A stretch of 5,596 bases of DNA. Origin: Candidatus Aenigmatarchaeota archaeon. Its GTDB lineage: Archaea > Aenigmatarchaeota > Aenigmatarchaeia > QMZP01. This document shows, piece after piece, positions 1 to 5,574 of the stretch. The stretch spans positions 1 to 5,596 of the forward strand of contig JACQOC010000098.1 of the NCBI GenBank assembly GCA_016202785.1. Direction: 5' to 3'. Both the position numbers and the translations under genes were made by a program. The notes beneath the pieces were generated by a model that did no database searches, was not told the DNA's origin, and saw only the letters and a list, made by a program, of their open reading frames with translations. Numbering within the stretch: the first letter of the stretch is position 1; every line of letters begins with the position of its first letter.

Positions 1-67
1 AAAAAGACATATACTCTATATGCGTGATAGAACTGCGGAAATGGGTTGTTCCACGCCTGCGGCAATC

Positions 68-75
68 TTTTAAAG
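68..75 (+). promoter_or_regulatory. TATA box of the RNase P RNA gene
   Basis: The box reads TTTTAAAG. Its centre lies about 24-25 bases before position 96, where the P1 helix predicts the RNA 5' end. That is the normal archaeal TATA-to-start distance, and the agreement between two independent signals supports both. No strong BRE can be distinguished upstream. Confidence 0.7.
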
Positions 76-95
76 TGCGCGGGAAACATATCTCC

Positions 96-431
96 GGGCG
101 AGCCCGGCAGGCAGCTTCGCTGCCTTGGCGACAAGGGCGGTGAGGAAGCTCCATTCACCCAGCCGTCTTAGCTCCCGTCCCAAAGGCGGGAGCGGAAGGG
201 CAATGCACTGCCGCAAGGCAGGGCCCGAGAGGGCCGCACCGGGAGGAGAAAACTACTGCAGGCCAGGAGGCATGATGGGCGGGTAACGGCCTTGACCGGC
301 GATGGGCCTGCCAGGTGAGACGGTTCGGCGCTGCGCGGGTGCAAGCCTCGGGCGCAATAGACAAATGCTGCCACGGCCAGCGTCCCACAGGACGCGGCTA
401 TGACACAAAATGGGCTATGCCGGGTACGCCC
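96..431 (+). ncRNA. rnpB: RNase P RNA, archaeal, with a reduced (type M-like) catalytic domain
   Basis: This is the catalytic RNA that removes 5' leaders from precursor tRNAs, working with several archaeal protein subunits. Ends are set by P1 (96-109 with 418-431, one A/A mismatch). P2 pairs 110-115 with 367-372. P3 is 123-127/132-136 with a GCGA loop. CR I (GAGGAAGCTCC, from 143) forms P4: 147-149 and 151-155 pair with 409-416, leaving U150 as the conserved bulge. P5 pairs 156-160 with 337-341, P7 162-165 with 326-329, P10 238-241 with 321-324, and P12 258-264 with 305-311. P19 is 380-385/390-395. CR IV (ATAGACAAATGCTGCC, 357-372) and CR V (near 405-420) are recognisable. Between P5 and CR IV there is only a 3-bp stub (345-347/351-353), so P6, P16 and P17 appear absent. 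Three hairpins (171-193, 208-221, 222-235) fill the P7-P10 region. Pairings were made by eye; the family assignment is secure and individual helices less so. Confidence 0.93.
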
Positions 432-439
432 TTTTCTTC
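432..439 (+). terminator. Possible T-rich terminator of RNase P RNA
   Basis: A pyrimidine run (TTTTCTTC) directly follows the last P1 base. Archaeal RNA polymerase commonly terminates at T-rich tracts without a hairpin. The run is short and interrupted by C, so this rests mainly on its position. Confidence 0.4.
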
Positions 440-480
440 ACCCAACCCGACGGAGATTGGCGCAACGTCCTCCCCAGAAA

Positions 481-1431
481 TTATCTTGATAGCTGAGTTG
501 CGAACGGCTGCAGGATGCCCAGGAATTCCTCGTGGCTCTGGGCGCGCGCCAGCCGGTCGCGCAGCCCGGCGCCGTCGCGCAGGCCCTTGGTGAACGCCAT
601 GGCGTGGCCCTTGACGTTGCCGAACGGGACGCCGTATTGCTGCGCCAGCTCCAGGTACTCGAAAAAGCGCGCGATGCGGTCCTCCGGCTCGTAGGCGCCG
701 GTCTTCAGGTACTGGTTTATCTGCCGGAAGATGCCCGGGTTGCCGAGCGCGCCGCGCGCGATCATGATGGCGTCGACGCCGCTCTCCGCTAGCCGCTGTG
801 CGAAGACTTCCGGGGTGAACACGTCGCCGTTGCCGATGACCGGGATGGAGACGGCTTGTTTCACTCGCCGGATTATTTCCCAGTCGGCCTGGCCGGCATA
901 GCCTTGCTCTTGGGTGCGGCCGTGCACCGCGATGGCGGCGGCGCCGGCGTCTTCCACCAAGCGCGCCACTTCGACCGCATTTATGGTCTGCGCGTCGATG
1001 CCGATGCGGATCTTGACCGTGACCGGCTTGCTGACCGCGTCGGCCAGCCGGGAGATGAAATTAGAGATTTGTCCCGGCCTGCGGAGCATGGCGCTGCCGG
1101 CTCCGGAGCGTATCACTTTCCAGACCGGGCAGCCGCAGTTGACGTCGATGATGTCGAAACCGTCCGCGATGGTCTGGGCGGCGACCACGACCTCATCCAC
1201 GGAGCTGCCGAACAGCTGGACGGCTACCGGCTTCTCGATCGGGTCGGTGCGCAGCATCTCAAGCGTGCGCTTGCTGCCCCTGACGAGCGCGGCGCTGCTC
1301 ACGAACTCGGTGTACGTCAGGCCGGCGCCATAGCGCCTGGCCACGGTCCGGAACGCGGCGTCGGTTACGCCAGCCATCGGGCTCAATACCGCCGGGCTGG
1401 CCAGTTTCGGGAAATCGCTTTTCGTGCGCAT
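481..1431 (-). CDS. dus: tRNA-dihydrouridine synthase (Dus family, COG0042)
   Basis: A flavoenzyme that reduces uridine to dihydrouridine in tRNA using FMN and NAD(P)H, acting in the cytoplasm. The 316-residue protein has the Dus TIM barrel in order: the FMN-binding PMAGVTD loop (18-24); NCGCP (98-102) with C101 as the expected catalytic acid; KIRIG (140-144); AVHGRT (168-173) followed by QGYAGQADW; IPVIGNGDV (196-204); and MIARGALGNPGIF (223-235). A helical RNA-binding domain follows from about residue 245. Length is normal for the family. The frame stays open 25 codons upstream, but that extension is basic and low in complexity. The ATG at 1431 lies 25-26 bases after a TATA box and just before MRTKSDFPK, so a leaderless start is chosen. 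The gene is divergent from the ligase and convergent with the RNase P RNA. Which tRNA position it modifies cannot be told. Confidence 0.95.
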   Translation of the reverse strand: MRTKSDFPKLASPAVLSPMAGVTDAAFRTVARRYGAGLTYTEFVSSAALVRGSKRTLEMLRTDPIEKPVAVQLFGSSVDEVVVAAQTIADGFDIIDVNCGCPVWKVIRSGAGSAMLRRPGQISNFISRLADAVSKPVTVKIRIGIDAQTINAVEVARLVEDAGAAAIAVHGRTQEQGYAGQADWEIIRRVKQAVSIPVIGNGDVFTPEVFAQRLAESGVDAIMIARGALGNPGIFRQINQYLKTGAYEPEDRIARFFEYLELAQQYGVPFGNVKGHAMAFTKGLRDGAGLRDRLARAQSHEEFLGILQPFATQLSR

Positions 1432-1452
1432 ACCACAAGTTCTCCGCCTGCG

Positions 1453-1460
1453 TTTTATAT
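1453..1460 (-). promoter_or_regulatory. TATA box of the dihydrouridine synthase gene
   Basis: On the minus strand this reads ATATAAAA. Its centre is about 25-26 bases upstream of the ATG at 1431, so transcription should begin at or next to the start codon and give a leaderless mRNA. This box is the main reason for rejecting the upstream in-frame start. Confidence 0.7.
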
Positions 1461-1490
1461 GCCTGCTTTGACGGCCTCGCTTCGCAGCCG

Positions 1491-1504
1491 GCCGCAATTG
1501 CGGC
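1491..1504. promoter_or_regulatory. Perfect 14-bp palindrome between divergent promoters
   Basis: GCCGCAATTGCGGC is its own reverse complement. It abuts the ligase TATA box on its upstream side, where TFB would bind, and lies about 31 bases upstream of the synthase TATA box. A dimeric regulator bound here could affect both genes. No known operator was recognised, so regulatory function is inferred from symmetry and position only. Confidence 0.4.
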
Positions 1505-1505
1505 A

Positions 1506-1513
1506 ATAATATA
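1506..1513 (+). promoter_or_regulatory. TATA-like box of the DNA ligase gene
   Basis: ATAATATA is centred about 22-23 bases before the ATG at 1532. This predicts a leaderless or nearly leaderless ligase mRNA and argues against starting at the TTG at 1526. Confidence 0.6.
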
Positions 1514-1531
1514 CCGCAACCAATATTGAGT

Positions 1532-3487
1532 ATGGAATATTCAAAACTGGCCGACGCCTATGCCCGGCTGGAGAAGACCGCGGCGCGGCTGGAGAAGACC
1601 GCCATCGTCGCGACCGTGCTCCAAGAGGCCTCCGACCACGACTTGCAAGAGGTCACGCTGCTGCTGCAAGGCCGGCTGTTCCCGGACTGGGACGAGCGCG
1701 AGACCGGCATCGCGCAATCGCTGATGCTGCGGCTGATCGCGTCCTCGACCGGCTACACGGAGGGTAAGGTCGAGCAATTGTACAAGGAACTGGGCGATTT
1801 CGGCCTGGTGGTAGAAAAATTGGCCGGCGGCAAGCGGCAGCAGACCTTGCTCACGCGAAAACTCACCGTCTCCAAGGTGTTCCATAACCTGCAGGAGCTC
1901 GCCGCCATCGACGGCGCCGGCAGCCAGGAGCGCAAGTCCAGGCTGGTGTCCGAGTTGCTGTCGTCGGCCGAGCCGCTGGAGGCGAAATACATAGTGAGGA
2001 CGGTGCTGGGCGACCTCAGGATAGGTGTCGAGAAGGGCGTGGTGCGGGACGCCATCGCCAGGGCCTTCTTCGCCGAGGTCGTTTGGGACGCGAAGGAAAC
2101 GGCCGGGCTGGCGAAGGAAGCTGCCGGCAAATTCTTTTTGACGGAAAAGGGTCTCTTGGAAAGATTGGCCGAGAAAGGCAAGCTGGACCAGTCGGCTTTG
2201 CAGTCTTTCCGGGAGAAGAACGACGTCAAGGAGATGGACGTCGGCACAATAACGGCGGAACATCTCTGGAAGAAGAAATCAAAAGCTGATTACGCTTTGA
2301 TTAGTGATCATGAGACCGGCGGCGCTTTGAAGAAAGCCGTCGTCGAAGGGGTCGAGTGGGCGTGGTTCCTTTCCTCCGATTACGGGAAGGTGGCGGCGGT
2401 CGCGAAGGAAAAGGGCATAACCGGACTGCTCGATATCGAGATAGCGCTCGGCCGGCCGGTGAACGTGCTCTTGGCGGAGAAGGCGCCGTCATTGAAGGAT
2501 GCGCTGGAGGCGTTCGCGCGGCCGGCGCTCGAGGTCAAATACGACGGGGCACGGGTGCAGATCCATAAGAACGGCGGCAAGATCGCCCTGTTCACGCGTA
2601 GGCTAGAGGACATCACGGACCAGTTCCCGGACCTGGTGAAAATGGCGAAGGAACGGCTCAAGCCTGATTCATGCATCGTCGAAGGCGAGATCCTGGGCAT
2701 CGACAAGTCGAGCGGCAAGCCGCTGCCGTTCCAAGCGCTGTCGCAGCGCATCCGCCGGAAATACGAGATAACGAAGCTGGCGGAAGCGATTCCCATCCAG
2801 GTCAACCTTTTTGACATCATCTACTTGGACGGGAGGCCGCTGTTCAGCAAGAGCCTCGGGGAGCGCCGCCGGCTGCTGGAGAAATCGGTGCGGGTCGAAC
2901 AAGACAAGTTCCAACTCACTGAACAGCTGCTGACGAAGGATGAGAGCAAAGCGGAGCAATTCTACCGCAAGGCCCTCGATGCCGGGCAGGAGGGGGTCAT
3001 GGTGAAGAACCTGGATGCGGCCTACCAACCGGGCCGGAGGGTCGCCGGCGGCTGGCTCAAAGTGAAACCGACTTTGGAGACGCTGGACCTCGTGATCGTC
3101 GGCGCCGTGTGGGGCACCGGCAAGCGGGTCGGCTGGCTCGGCAGCCTGATACTGGGCTGCAAGACCGAGCAGGGCTTTGCGGAGTGCGGCATGATGGGCA
3201 CCGGCATCAAGGAGAAGAAGACAGTGGAAGGCGACGTGACGCTGGAGGAGATGACCGAGATGCTGAAGCCGCACATCTATTTCGAAGAGGCCGGGACGGT
3301 GAAGATAAGGCCGAAAGTGGTCATCGAAGTGGCGTATGAGGAGATACAGCAGAGCCCGACCTACGGCAGCGGCTATGCGCTGCGCTTCCCGCGGTTCGTG
3401 CGGGTCAGGTGGGACAAGGGCCCGGACGAGGCGGACGACATCGAGCGACTGAAACGGATATACGAGCAGCAGAAAGGGCGCGGCTGA
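1532..3487 (+). CDS. lig: ATP-dependent DNA ligase, archaeal replicative type, with a large insertion
   Basis: Seals nicks in duplex DNA through enzyme-AMP and DNA-adenylate intermediates, as in Okazaki fragment joining and repair. Numbered from ATG 1532 (651 residues), it has the N-terminal DNA-binding domain (about 1-320), the adenylation domain with motif I KYDG (lysine 336 accepts AMP), motif III EGE (384-386), IIIa LFD (426-428), IV EGVMVK (487-492) and V WLKVK (508-512), then an OB domain ending in motif VI-like RFPRFVRVRWDK (618-629). All active-site motifs are intact. The start MEYSKLADAYARLEKT resembles the N terminus of known archaeal ligases; an in-frame TTG at 1526 is less likely given the TATA position. 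The protein is about 90 residues longer than the roughly 560 usual for archaeal ligases. The excess lies near residues 183-270, between VRDAIARAF and EGVEWAWFLSSDYG. The downstream gene has its own promoter. Confidence 0.97.
   Translation: MEYSKLADAYARLEKTAARLEKTAIVATVLQEASDHDLQEVTLLLQGRLFPDWDERETGIAQSLMLRLIASSTGYTEGKVEQLYKELGDFGLVVEKLAGGKRQQTLLTRKLTVSKVFHNLQELAAIDGAGSQERKSRLVSELLSSAEPLEAKYIVRTVLGDLRIGVEKGVVRDAIARAFFAEVVWDAKETAGLAKEAAGKFFLTEKGLLERLAEKGKLDQSALQSFREKNDVKEMDVGTITAEHLWKKKSKADYALISDHETGGALKKAVVEGVEWAWFLSSDYGKVAAVAKEKGITGLLDIEIALGRPVNVLLAEKAPSLKDALEAFARPALEVKYDGARVQIHKNGGKIALFTRRLEDITDQFPDLVKMAKERLKPDSCIVEGEILGIDKSSGKPLPFQALSQRIRRKYEITKLAEAIPIQVNLFDIIYLDGRPLFSKSLGERRRLLEKSVRVEQDKFQLTEQLLTKDESKAEQFYRKALDAGQEGVMVKNLDAAYQPGRRVAGGWLKVKPTLETLDLVIVGAVWGTGKRVGWLGSLILGCKTEQGFAECGMMGTGIKEKKTVEGDVTLEEMTEMLKPHIYFEEAGTVKIRPKVVIEVAYEEIQQSPTYGSGYALRFPRFVRVRWDKGPDEADDIERLKRIYEQQKGRG
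1565..1602 (+). repeat. 17-bp direct repeat at the ligase N terminus
   Basis: A 17-bp unit starting CGGCTGGAGAAG occurs at 1565-1581 and again at 1586-1602, a 21-bp or seven-codon offset. It encodes ARLEKTA twice in tandem. Related archaeal ligases have a similar two-part KLEKT-x-KL-x-KT pattern here, so the protein repeat is probably ancestral. The complete nucleotide identity is the only notable part. Confidence 0.8.
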
Positions 3488-3502
3488 TGCTTTCTCCTAC
3501 GC

Positions 3503-3510
3503 TTATAAAA
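3503..3510 (+). promoter_or_regulatory. TATA box of the small membrane protein gene
   Basis: TTATAAAA is centred about 20 and 23 bases before the tandem ATGs at 3527 and 3530. The spacing fits a leaderless mRNA and slightly favours the second ATG. It shows that the gene is probably transcribed apart from the ligase 39 bp upstream. Confidence 0.6.
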
Positions 3511-3526
3511 GCTATTTTCAATTGAT

Positions 3527-4063
3527 ATGATGAAGCGCAGCAGAACGCTGCCAAAGGTCGGCAGGTATGTCGGTACCGGGATCGCCGTCGTCGGCATAGT
3601 GGCCGAGAAATTGCTGTTCGACAGCTATGACCCGGCGAAATGGATTCTGGGCGGCAGCCTAGTTTACGCGGCCTCGGAGGCTACTGAAGGGGCGCTGCGC
3701 CGCTATGAGGATGGCGATTTGAACGGCTGGGAGCTTGTTGGCTACGCGTTGCGTACGCTAGGCCCGGCGTTTCTGGCTTACAGCGCTGCCGAGGTCTCCG
3801 ATAACATGCCGCGCGATAATTTGGACCTGGTTGCGCCGATAGGGGAAGCCGCTTTTTTAAACCTTTCCGGACAGCTGCTCACGGCAGCAGGACTGGGGAG
3901 CAGGCGTAATGACAGCGCCAGATATAAAATCGGCCAGAAATATCGCGAATTGGCGGACAAGGTAGAAGACCATCATAACCGCCCCATTGAGATTATCACC
4001 GAACATGACGATGTGGAGGCGGATTTGACGAGATTGGCGCGGGGAGAGGACAATACCATATAA
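3527..4063 (+). CDS. Hypothetical small membrane protein
   Basis: I do not recognise this 178-residue protein. It begins with a basic N terminus (KRSRTLPK), followed by hydrophobic or amphipathic stretches near residues 14-31, 37-55, 68-91 and 102-124, which suggests three or four membrane segments linked by short charged loops. The tail from about 125 to 178 is hydrophilic: basic first (SRRNDSARYKIGQKYR), then strongly acidic. No catalytic motif, cysteine pair or metal site is visible; the protein contains no cysteine. Some segments contain Glu (for example YAASEATEGA), so they may be re-entrant or amphipathic. The start codon is one of two adjacent ATGs (3527 or 3530), with TATA spacing slightly favouring 3530. 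Reading frame and codon use match the neighbours and a TATA box is present, so it is likely a real gene, transcribed alone. Confidence 0.75.
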   Translation: MMKRSRTLPKVGRYVGTGIAVVGIVAEKLLFDSYDPAKWILGGSLVYAASEATEGALRRYEDGDLNGWELVGYALRTLGPAFLAYSAAEVSDNMPRDNLDLVAPIGEAAFLNLSGQLLTAAGLGSRRNDSARYKIGQKYRELADKVEDHHNRPIEIITEHDDVEADLTRLARGEDNTI

Positions 4064-4073
4064 CGTTGTTATA
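4059..4073 (+). other. Short inverted repeat at the stop codon of the membrane protein gene
   Basis: TATAAC (4059-4064) and GTTATA (4068-4073) form a perfect 6-bp inverted repeat with a 3-base loop, overlapping the TAA stop. No T-run follows, so it is not a classical terminator. Role unknown; it may be chance in AT-rich sequence. Confidence 0.3.
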
Positions 4074-4203
4074 AACGGCTGTTTCCCGTTTCGATGCCGA
4101 ATTTCCCGAAATGTCCAATAAACCGCTATCCGTCGCCATTATCCTAAAAACGCATTACCGGTTCCAGCCGGCCGTGCCCCCGGCATAGTATCCAGCCAGT
4201 ACC

Positions 4204-4215
4204 TATATATTTAAA
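4204..4215 (+). promoter_or_regulatory. Second, upstream TATA-like element before the regulator gene
   Basis: TATATATTTAAA is a good TATA-like string, but it lies about 95 bases upstream of the regulator ATG. If used it would start RNA near 4234 and give a leader of about 69 bases containing both inverted repeats. It may simply be AT-rich intergenic DNA. The rest of 4064-4302 shows no tRNA, no convincing small gene and two TTTCCCG copies 20 bp apart (4082, 4102). Confidence 0.3.
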
Positions 4216-4240
4216 TGTTTTCTATCAATATAGATTACAT

Positions 4241-4284
4241 TCTGGTGAAAACTGGCAAAGCTTTTTAAAGCTGAGTTCACCAGA
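4241..4284 (+). promoter_or_regulatory. Operator-like inverted repeat spanning the regulator promoter
   Basis: TCTGGTGAA (4241-4249) and TTCACCAGA (4276-4284) are perfect 9-bp inverted copies separated by 26 bp. The TATA box lies between them, so a protein bound to both arms would block TBP/TFB or polymerase. The adjacent gene encodes a TrmB-family DNA-binding protein, which makes autoregulation the simplest reading. The binding protein is inferred; the symmetry is directly seen. Confidence 0.6.
4259..4272 (+). promoter_or_regulatory. TATA box within a nested inverted repeat, regulator gene
   Basis: The TATA core TTTTTAAA (4262-4269) sits inside AGCTTT-TT-AAAGCT, a perfect 6-bp inverted repeat with a 2-base spacer. 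The TATA centre predicts initiation near 4290 and a leader of about 13 bases before the ATG at 4303. Its symmetry centre is 3 bp from that of the outer 9-bp repeat. Confidence 0.65.
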
Positions 4285-4302
4285 TATTAGATTGACTGTG
4301 GT

Positions 4303-5103
4303 ATGGTAGCAACAACCGAGACCTTGGACGCCCTGCGCAGCATCGGGCTGAACCTGTATGAGCGCAAGATTTACGTAGCCCTGCTGGCGAAGGGGATAGC
4401 GACGGCAGCCGAGCTCAGCGAGCTGGCCAACGTGCCGAGGTCCAGGAGTTATGACGTTCTCGAGACCCTTGCGGAAAAGGGCTTTGTCATCGTGCAGTCC
4501 TCTAAGCCGATAAAATACGTGGCACTAGAGCCCCGGGAAGCGTTGGACCGGGTCAAGCAAATCATGGAGAAGCAGTATCAAGAGACTTCTGACCGGATCG
4601 ACCGGCTGAAGGAGTCGAAGATCCTCAACGAACTGGACAACATCCACAAGAAAGGCCTGGCCATGGTGCAGCCGGCGGACATGACCGGCACGCTGAAGGG
4701 CCGGCACATGATAAACCGGCAGCTTAGGACGCTGTTCCGCGAGGCAAAGGGCAGGATCCATATCATGACCACGGAGCAGGGCCTCAACGACCTCTATTCC
4801 AACCACTACCGCATCCTGAAGAAGACCGCCCGGCGCGGCGCGAAGATAAGGATCCTGGCGCCGATCAGCAACAACGCTGCCGCCAACTCCTTCGGCGAGA
4901 TAGCGGAGGTCAAGAACCTCGAGAACCCGGTCGGCCGGGCGATCATAATCGACGACAAGCATGTCATCGTCTCGCTGACCGATGACAAGGACGTGCACGA
5001 GACCCAGGATCTGGCGTTCTGGGCGCAGTCCCCGCATGCGGCAAAAGACTTCGTCAAGCCGTTCTTCGACCACCTCTGGTCGCTGACGCAGAAGCAGAAG
5101 TGA
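4303..5103 (+). CDS. TrmB-family transcriptional regulator with a PLD-like C-terminal domain
   Basis: A DNA-binding regulator of the archaeal TrmB family, members of which often control sugar or central metabolism genes. The 266-residue protein starts with a winged helix-turn-helix (about 9-75): LNLYERKIYVALLAKG, then ATAAELSELANVPRSRSYDVL with the recognition helix near 45-60, then a wing (FVIVQSSKPIKYVAL). A charged helix at 78-115 is likely a dimerising coiled coil. The rest (about 125-264) resembles the phospholipase D-like domain of some TrmB proteins: GRIHIMT (150-156), ARRGAKIRILAP (176-187), AIIIDDKHVIVSL (213-225) and the terminal FDHLW. No complete HxK(x4)D catalytic motif is present, so it is probably a sensor or oligomerisation module, not an enzyme. 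It therefore differs from sugar-binding TrmB proteins and the ligand is unknown. Inverted repeats over its promoter suggest autoregulation. No good Shine-Dalgarno sequence precedes the ATG. Confidence 0.9.
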   Translation: MVATTETLDALRSIGLNLYERKIYVALLAKGIATAAELSELANVPRSRSYDVLETLAEKGFVIVQSSKPIKYVALEPREALDRVKQIMEKQYQETSDRIDRLKESKILNELDNIHKKGLAMVQPADMTGTLKGRHMINRQLRTLFREAKGRIHIMTTEQGLNDLYSNHYRILKKTARRGAKIRILAPISNNAAANSFGEIAEVKNLENPVGRAIIIDDKHVIVSLTDDKDVHETQDLAFWAQSPHAAKDFVKPFFDHLWSLTQKQK

Positions 5104-5139
5104 ACGCTTCTTATTGTTTATGCCCTTTCCCTCCAGATA

Positions 5140-5143
5140 GGAG
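5140..5143 (+). promoter_or_regulatory. Shine-Dalgarno site of the cupin gene
   Basis: GGAG lies 5 bases before the ATG at 5149. It is the only clear ribosome binding site in the window, in contrast to the leaderless starts elsewhere. This fits translation from a shared mRNA with the regulator gene 45 bp upstream. A weak TATA-like string near 5111-5120 is the alternative source of transcription. Confidence 0.6.
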
Positions 5144-5148
5144 TCTCT

Positions 5149-5523
5149 ATGAAAACATATACGCATTCCATGGAACCTGGCCAACGCAGCCACGTATTCG
5201 GCCTGGTGACTGGCGACCATGATGCCGCGCTTGGCTTTTACAGTGGCGCGGACGTCCCAGGCGAAGCAGTCCATTACCATGAAGAAAGCGATGAGATTTA
5301 TCTCCCGGTGCGCGGCCGGGGCGCCATCTGGGTGGCTGGCAAGATATATCCATTGCAGCCTGGCGTCGTCCGCCGGGTTGAAAAAGGCACACCACACCGC
5401 CTGCTATCACTGAACATGTCGTTTGCATGCTATTCGATCCAGGTGCCAAGCCTGGGGGACAAGGTTGAACTGGAAACGCCGCTGCCATTGCAGGACCTGT
5501 TGCGGCGCCACAACCTTGAGTAG
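5149..5523 (+). CDS. Single-domain cupin protein
   Basis: A 124-residue protein with one small beta-barrel cupin domain and probably a bound metal. Cupin motif 1 is at 38-57: G38, H42 and H44 (HYH), E49, then the glycines of PVRGRG. Motif 2 is at 71-89: PG (71-72), then KGTPH with H83 and N89. H42, H44, E49 and H83 are the expected metal ligands and all are present. The length is typical of stand-alone cupins. Such proteins include isomerases, dioxygenases and small-molecule binding proteins, and nothing here identifies the substrate. It follows the regulator gene on the same strand with its own GGAG site, so the two may be co-transcribed and the cupin may be part of that regulator's response. 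The flanking residues 1-30 and 100-124 show no further domain. Confidence 0.85.
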   Translation: MKTYTHSMEPGQRSHVFGLVTGDHDAALGFYSGADVPGEAVHYHEESDEIYLPVRGRGAIWVAGKIYPLQPGVVRRVEKGTPHRLLSLNMSFACYSIQVPSLGDKVELETPLPLQDLLRRHNLE

Positions 5524-5550
5524 TTGGACTATTCGGCTTGTCGGCCAACT
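5522..5550 (+). other. Inverted repeat at the end of the cupin gene
   Basis: AGTTGG (5522-5527) and CCAACT (5545-5550) could form a 6-bp stem with a 17-base loop, overlapping the TAG stop. No T-run follows on the plus strand, so a terminator role is weak. It may affect mRNA stability or be chance. Confidence 0.25.
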
Positions 5551-5574
5551 TCAGCCAGCCTGGATAACTATTAC

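Noticed and set aside
20..73. 17-codon open frame upstream of the RNase P RNA, after a TATA-like stretch near 8-21
   Set aside because: Very short, ends inside the RNase P TATA box, no ribosome binding site or recognisable product. I see nothing else supportable in 1-67.
315..593. Open frame of 92 codons overlapping the RNase P RNA and the synthase 3' end
   Set aside because: It covers well-supported RNA structure (CR IV, CR V, P19) and runs antisense to the synthase; the protein has no recognisable features.
1432..1506. 25-codon N-terminal extension of the synthase
   Set aside because: It would cover its own TATA box and part of the palindrome; the extension is basic, low in complexity, and not part of the Dus family.
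1526..1531. TTG start two codons upstream of the ligase ATG
   Set aside because: The ATG at 1532 gives MEYSKLAD, matching the usual archaeal ligase N terminus, and fits the TATA spacing better.
1565..1602. Tandem 21-bp duplication as a recent mutation in the ligase
   Set aside because: Archaeal ligases normally show a similar heptad-spaced KLEKT pattern here, so the repeat is likely ancestral and kept alike by codon bias.
1541..2263. Long minus-strand open frame of 240 codons within the ligase gene
   Set aside because: A shadow of a GC-rich coding sequence: the plus-strand frame carries all ligase motifs, while the antisense product is Leu/Gln/Arg-rich without domains. The same applies to the minus-strand frames at 2669-3274 and 4525-5397.
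3855..3862. TTTTTTAAA string inside the membrane protein gene as an internal promoter
   Set aside because: No start codon of a supported gene follows at a suitable distance.
4064..4240. Possible tRNA or small RNA in the intergenic region
   Set aside because: A GGTTCCAGCC string recalls a T-arm, but no acceptor, D-arm or anticodon stem can be built around it.
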